Source: Candidatus Zixiibacteriota bacterium
Lineage (GTDB): Bacteria; Zixibacteria; MSB-5A5; GN15; PGXB01
Direction: 5' to 3'
Length of the DNA stretch: 7,482 nt
Assembly (NCBI GenBank): GCA_003641425.1
Contig: QNAH01000131.1
Coordinates: 1 to 7,482, forward strand
Shown here: positions 6,711 to 7,482 of the stretch, one piece after another
Position numbering within the stretch: the first letter of the stretch is position 1
How the letters are laid out: each line of letters opens with the position of its first letter
Position numbers and translations under genes: made by a program
The notes under the pieces: generated by a model
What the model was told of the DNA's origin: nothing
Seen by the model: only the letters and a program-made list of their open reading frames with translations
Databases searched by the model: none

Positions 6711-7482
6711 ATGGACATTAGTTCTGCAGCATTGAATTTTAAATTGATCGCGCCGGAAATTGTTCTGCTGGCGGTGGGTATGTTGATCCTGCTATTGGGA
6801 AACTTTATCAGGAACCGGGCCGCACTGGCATACGTGACCGTAGCCGGCTTTATTGTCGCCCTGATCCTGGCAGTACAACAATGGAACTCACCTCAGACGG
6901 GTTTCTTCGGTATGGTCCTGATCGATAACTTCTCGGTCCTGTTCAATATCATATTTATTATAGCAGGTATTCTGACTGTCCTCATGGCCCGCGGTTATCT
7001 TACCGCTCGCGGTATCGAAATATTCGAGTTTTATCCGCTGATGTTATTCTGTACGGTTGGTATGATGGTCATGGCATCCAGCTCCGATCTGGTCGTCATC
7101 TTTATCGGTCTGGAGATTATGTCGGTGCCGCTTTATGTTCTGGCGGGGCTGGCCCGAAATGACCTGGAATCCAATGAATCATCGATGAAATATTTCATCA
7201 TGGGCGCCTTTGCCAGCGCCTTCCTGCTTTATGGTATCGCACTTATTTACGGGGCCGCCGAAACCACCGACTTGAGAAGAATAGTCACTGATTTCGATTT
7301 TATAATGCTTAATGCAAAAATTTTCCTGATTCCCGGGGCATTTATGGTTCTGTTCGGTTTCGCCTTTAAAGTGGCCGCAGTACCGTTTCATATGTGGGTC
7401 CCCGATGTCTATCAGGGAGCGCCGACACCTGTGACCGGGTTCTTCTCGGTGGCGCCGAAGGCGGCCGGTTTTGCCGCACTTC
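6711..7482 (+). CDS. nuoN: NADH-quinone oxidoreductase subunit N, N-terminal part (3' end outside window)
   Basis: NuoN (ND2 homologue) is the antiporter-like pump subunit nearest to NuoK. The frame is open from the ATG at 6711 to the right edge, giving 257 codons out of a usual 450-500. About seven or eight hydrophobic segments are visible, starting at about 14-31, 38-55 and 69-92. Pumping residues present are Glu135 in VVIFIGLEIMSVPLYVLAG, Lys160 in ESSMKYFIMGAFASAFLLYG, Lys220 in GFAFKVAAVPFHMWVPDVYQ, and Lys250 in SVAPKAAGF. The PDVYQGAPTPVTGF stretch (231-244) is diagnostic of NuoN against NuoM, which has PDAHVEAPT. The start is supported by the typical N-terminus (LNFKLIAPEIVLL) and by a modest purine-rich site, GAGTGAG at 6699-6705. 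An in-frame ATG at 6675 hits a stop after one codon, so it is excluded. No terminator is seen because the gene is cut. Confidence 0.97.
   Translation, partial: MDISSAALNFKLIAPEIVLLAVGMLILLLGNFIRNRAALAYVTVAGFIVALILAVQQWNSPQTGFFGMVLIDNFSVLFNIIFIIAGILTVLMARGYLTARGIEIFEFYPLMLFCTVGMMVMASSSDLVVIFIGLEIMSVPLYVLAGLARNDLESNESSMKYFIMGAFASAFLLYGIALIYGAAETTDLRRIVTDFDFIMLNAKIFLIPGAFMVLFGFAFKVAAVPFHMWVPDVYQGAPTPVTGFFSVAPKAAGFAAL

Overview
The window is one stretch of a bacterial nuo operon, which encodes respiratory complex I (type I NADH:quinone oxidoreductase). All genes lie on the + strand, in the order nuoG (3' part only), nuoH, nuoI, nuoJ, nuoK, nuoL, nuoM, nuoN (5' part only). Both window edges cut through genes. 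I see no RNA gene, mobile element, CRISPR array, promoter or transcription terminator. The longest gene-free stretch is the 38 nt between nuoM and nuoN.

Layout: the C-terminal part of NuoG, a hydrophilic-arm subunit, ends in a 4-nt ATGA overlap with nuoH. NuoH is the membrane anchor that forms the quinone cavity with the arm. After 14 nt comes nuoI, the two-[4Fe-4S] subunit that passes electrons towards quinone. Then come the small membrane subunits nuoJ (3 nt gap) and nuoK (1 nt overlap). The three antiporter-like pump subunits follow: nuoL (13 nt gap), nuoM (1 nt gap if the ATG start is right) and nuoN (38 nt gap). Electrons from NADH pass along the arm through NuoG and NuoI to quinone at the NuoH interface. 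A conserved line of charged residues in NuoH, NuoK, NuoN, NuoM and NuoL couples this to ion pumping. The signature Cys, Glu, Lys and His residues I checked in the visible parts are all present, so the operon looks intact and functional.

Organism: a respiring bacterium of mid-range GC (judged by eye) with very tight gene packing. The G-H-I-J-K-L-M-N order is widespread, so the window does not fix the phylum. The overall sequence feel would suit an uncultured FCB-type or candidate-phylum lineage such as Zixibacteria, but that is a weak guess.

The hunt found no undescribed system. What remains is small-scale: two compact inverted repeats (late nuoL and the nuoM-nuoN gap), uneven use of Shine-Dalgarno sites, an acidic tail on NuoM, one extra Cys in the first NuoI cluster motif, and a choice of start codons for nuoM.
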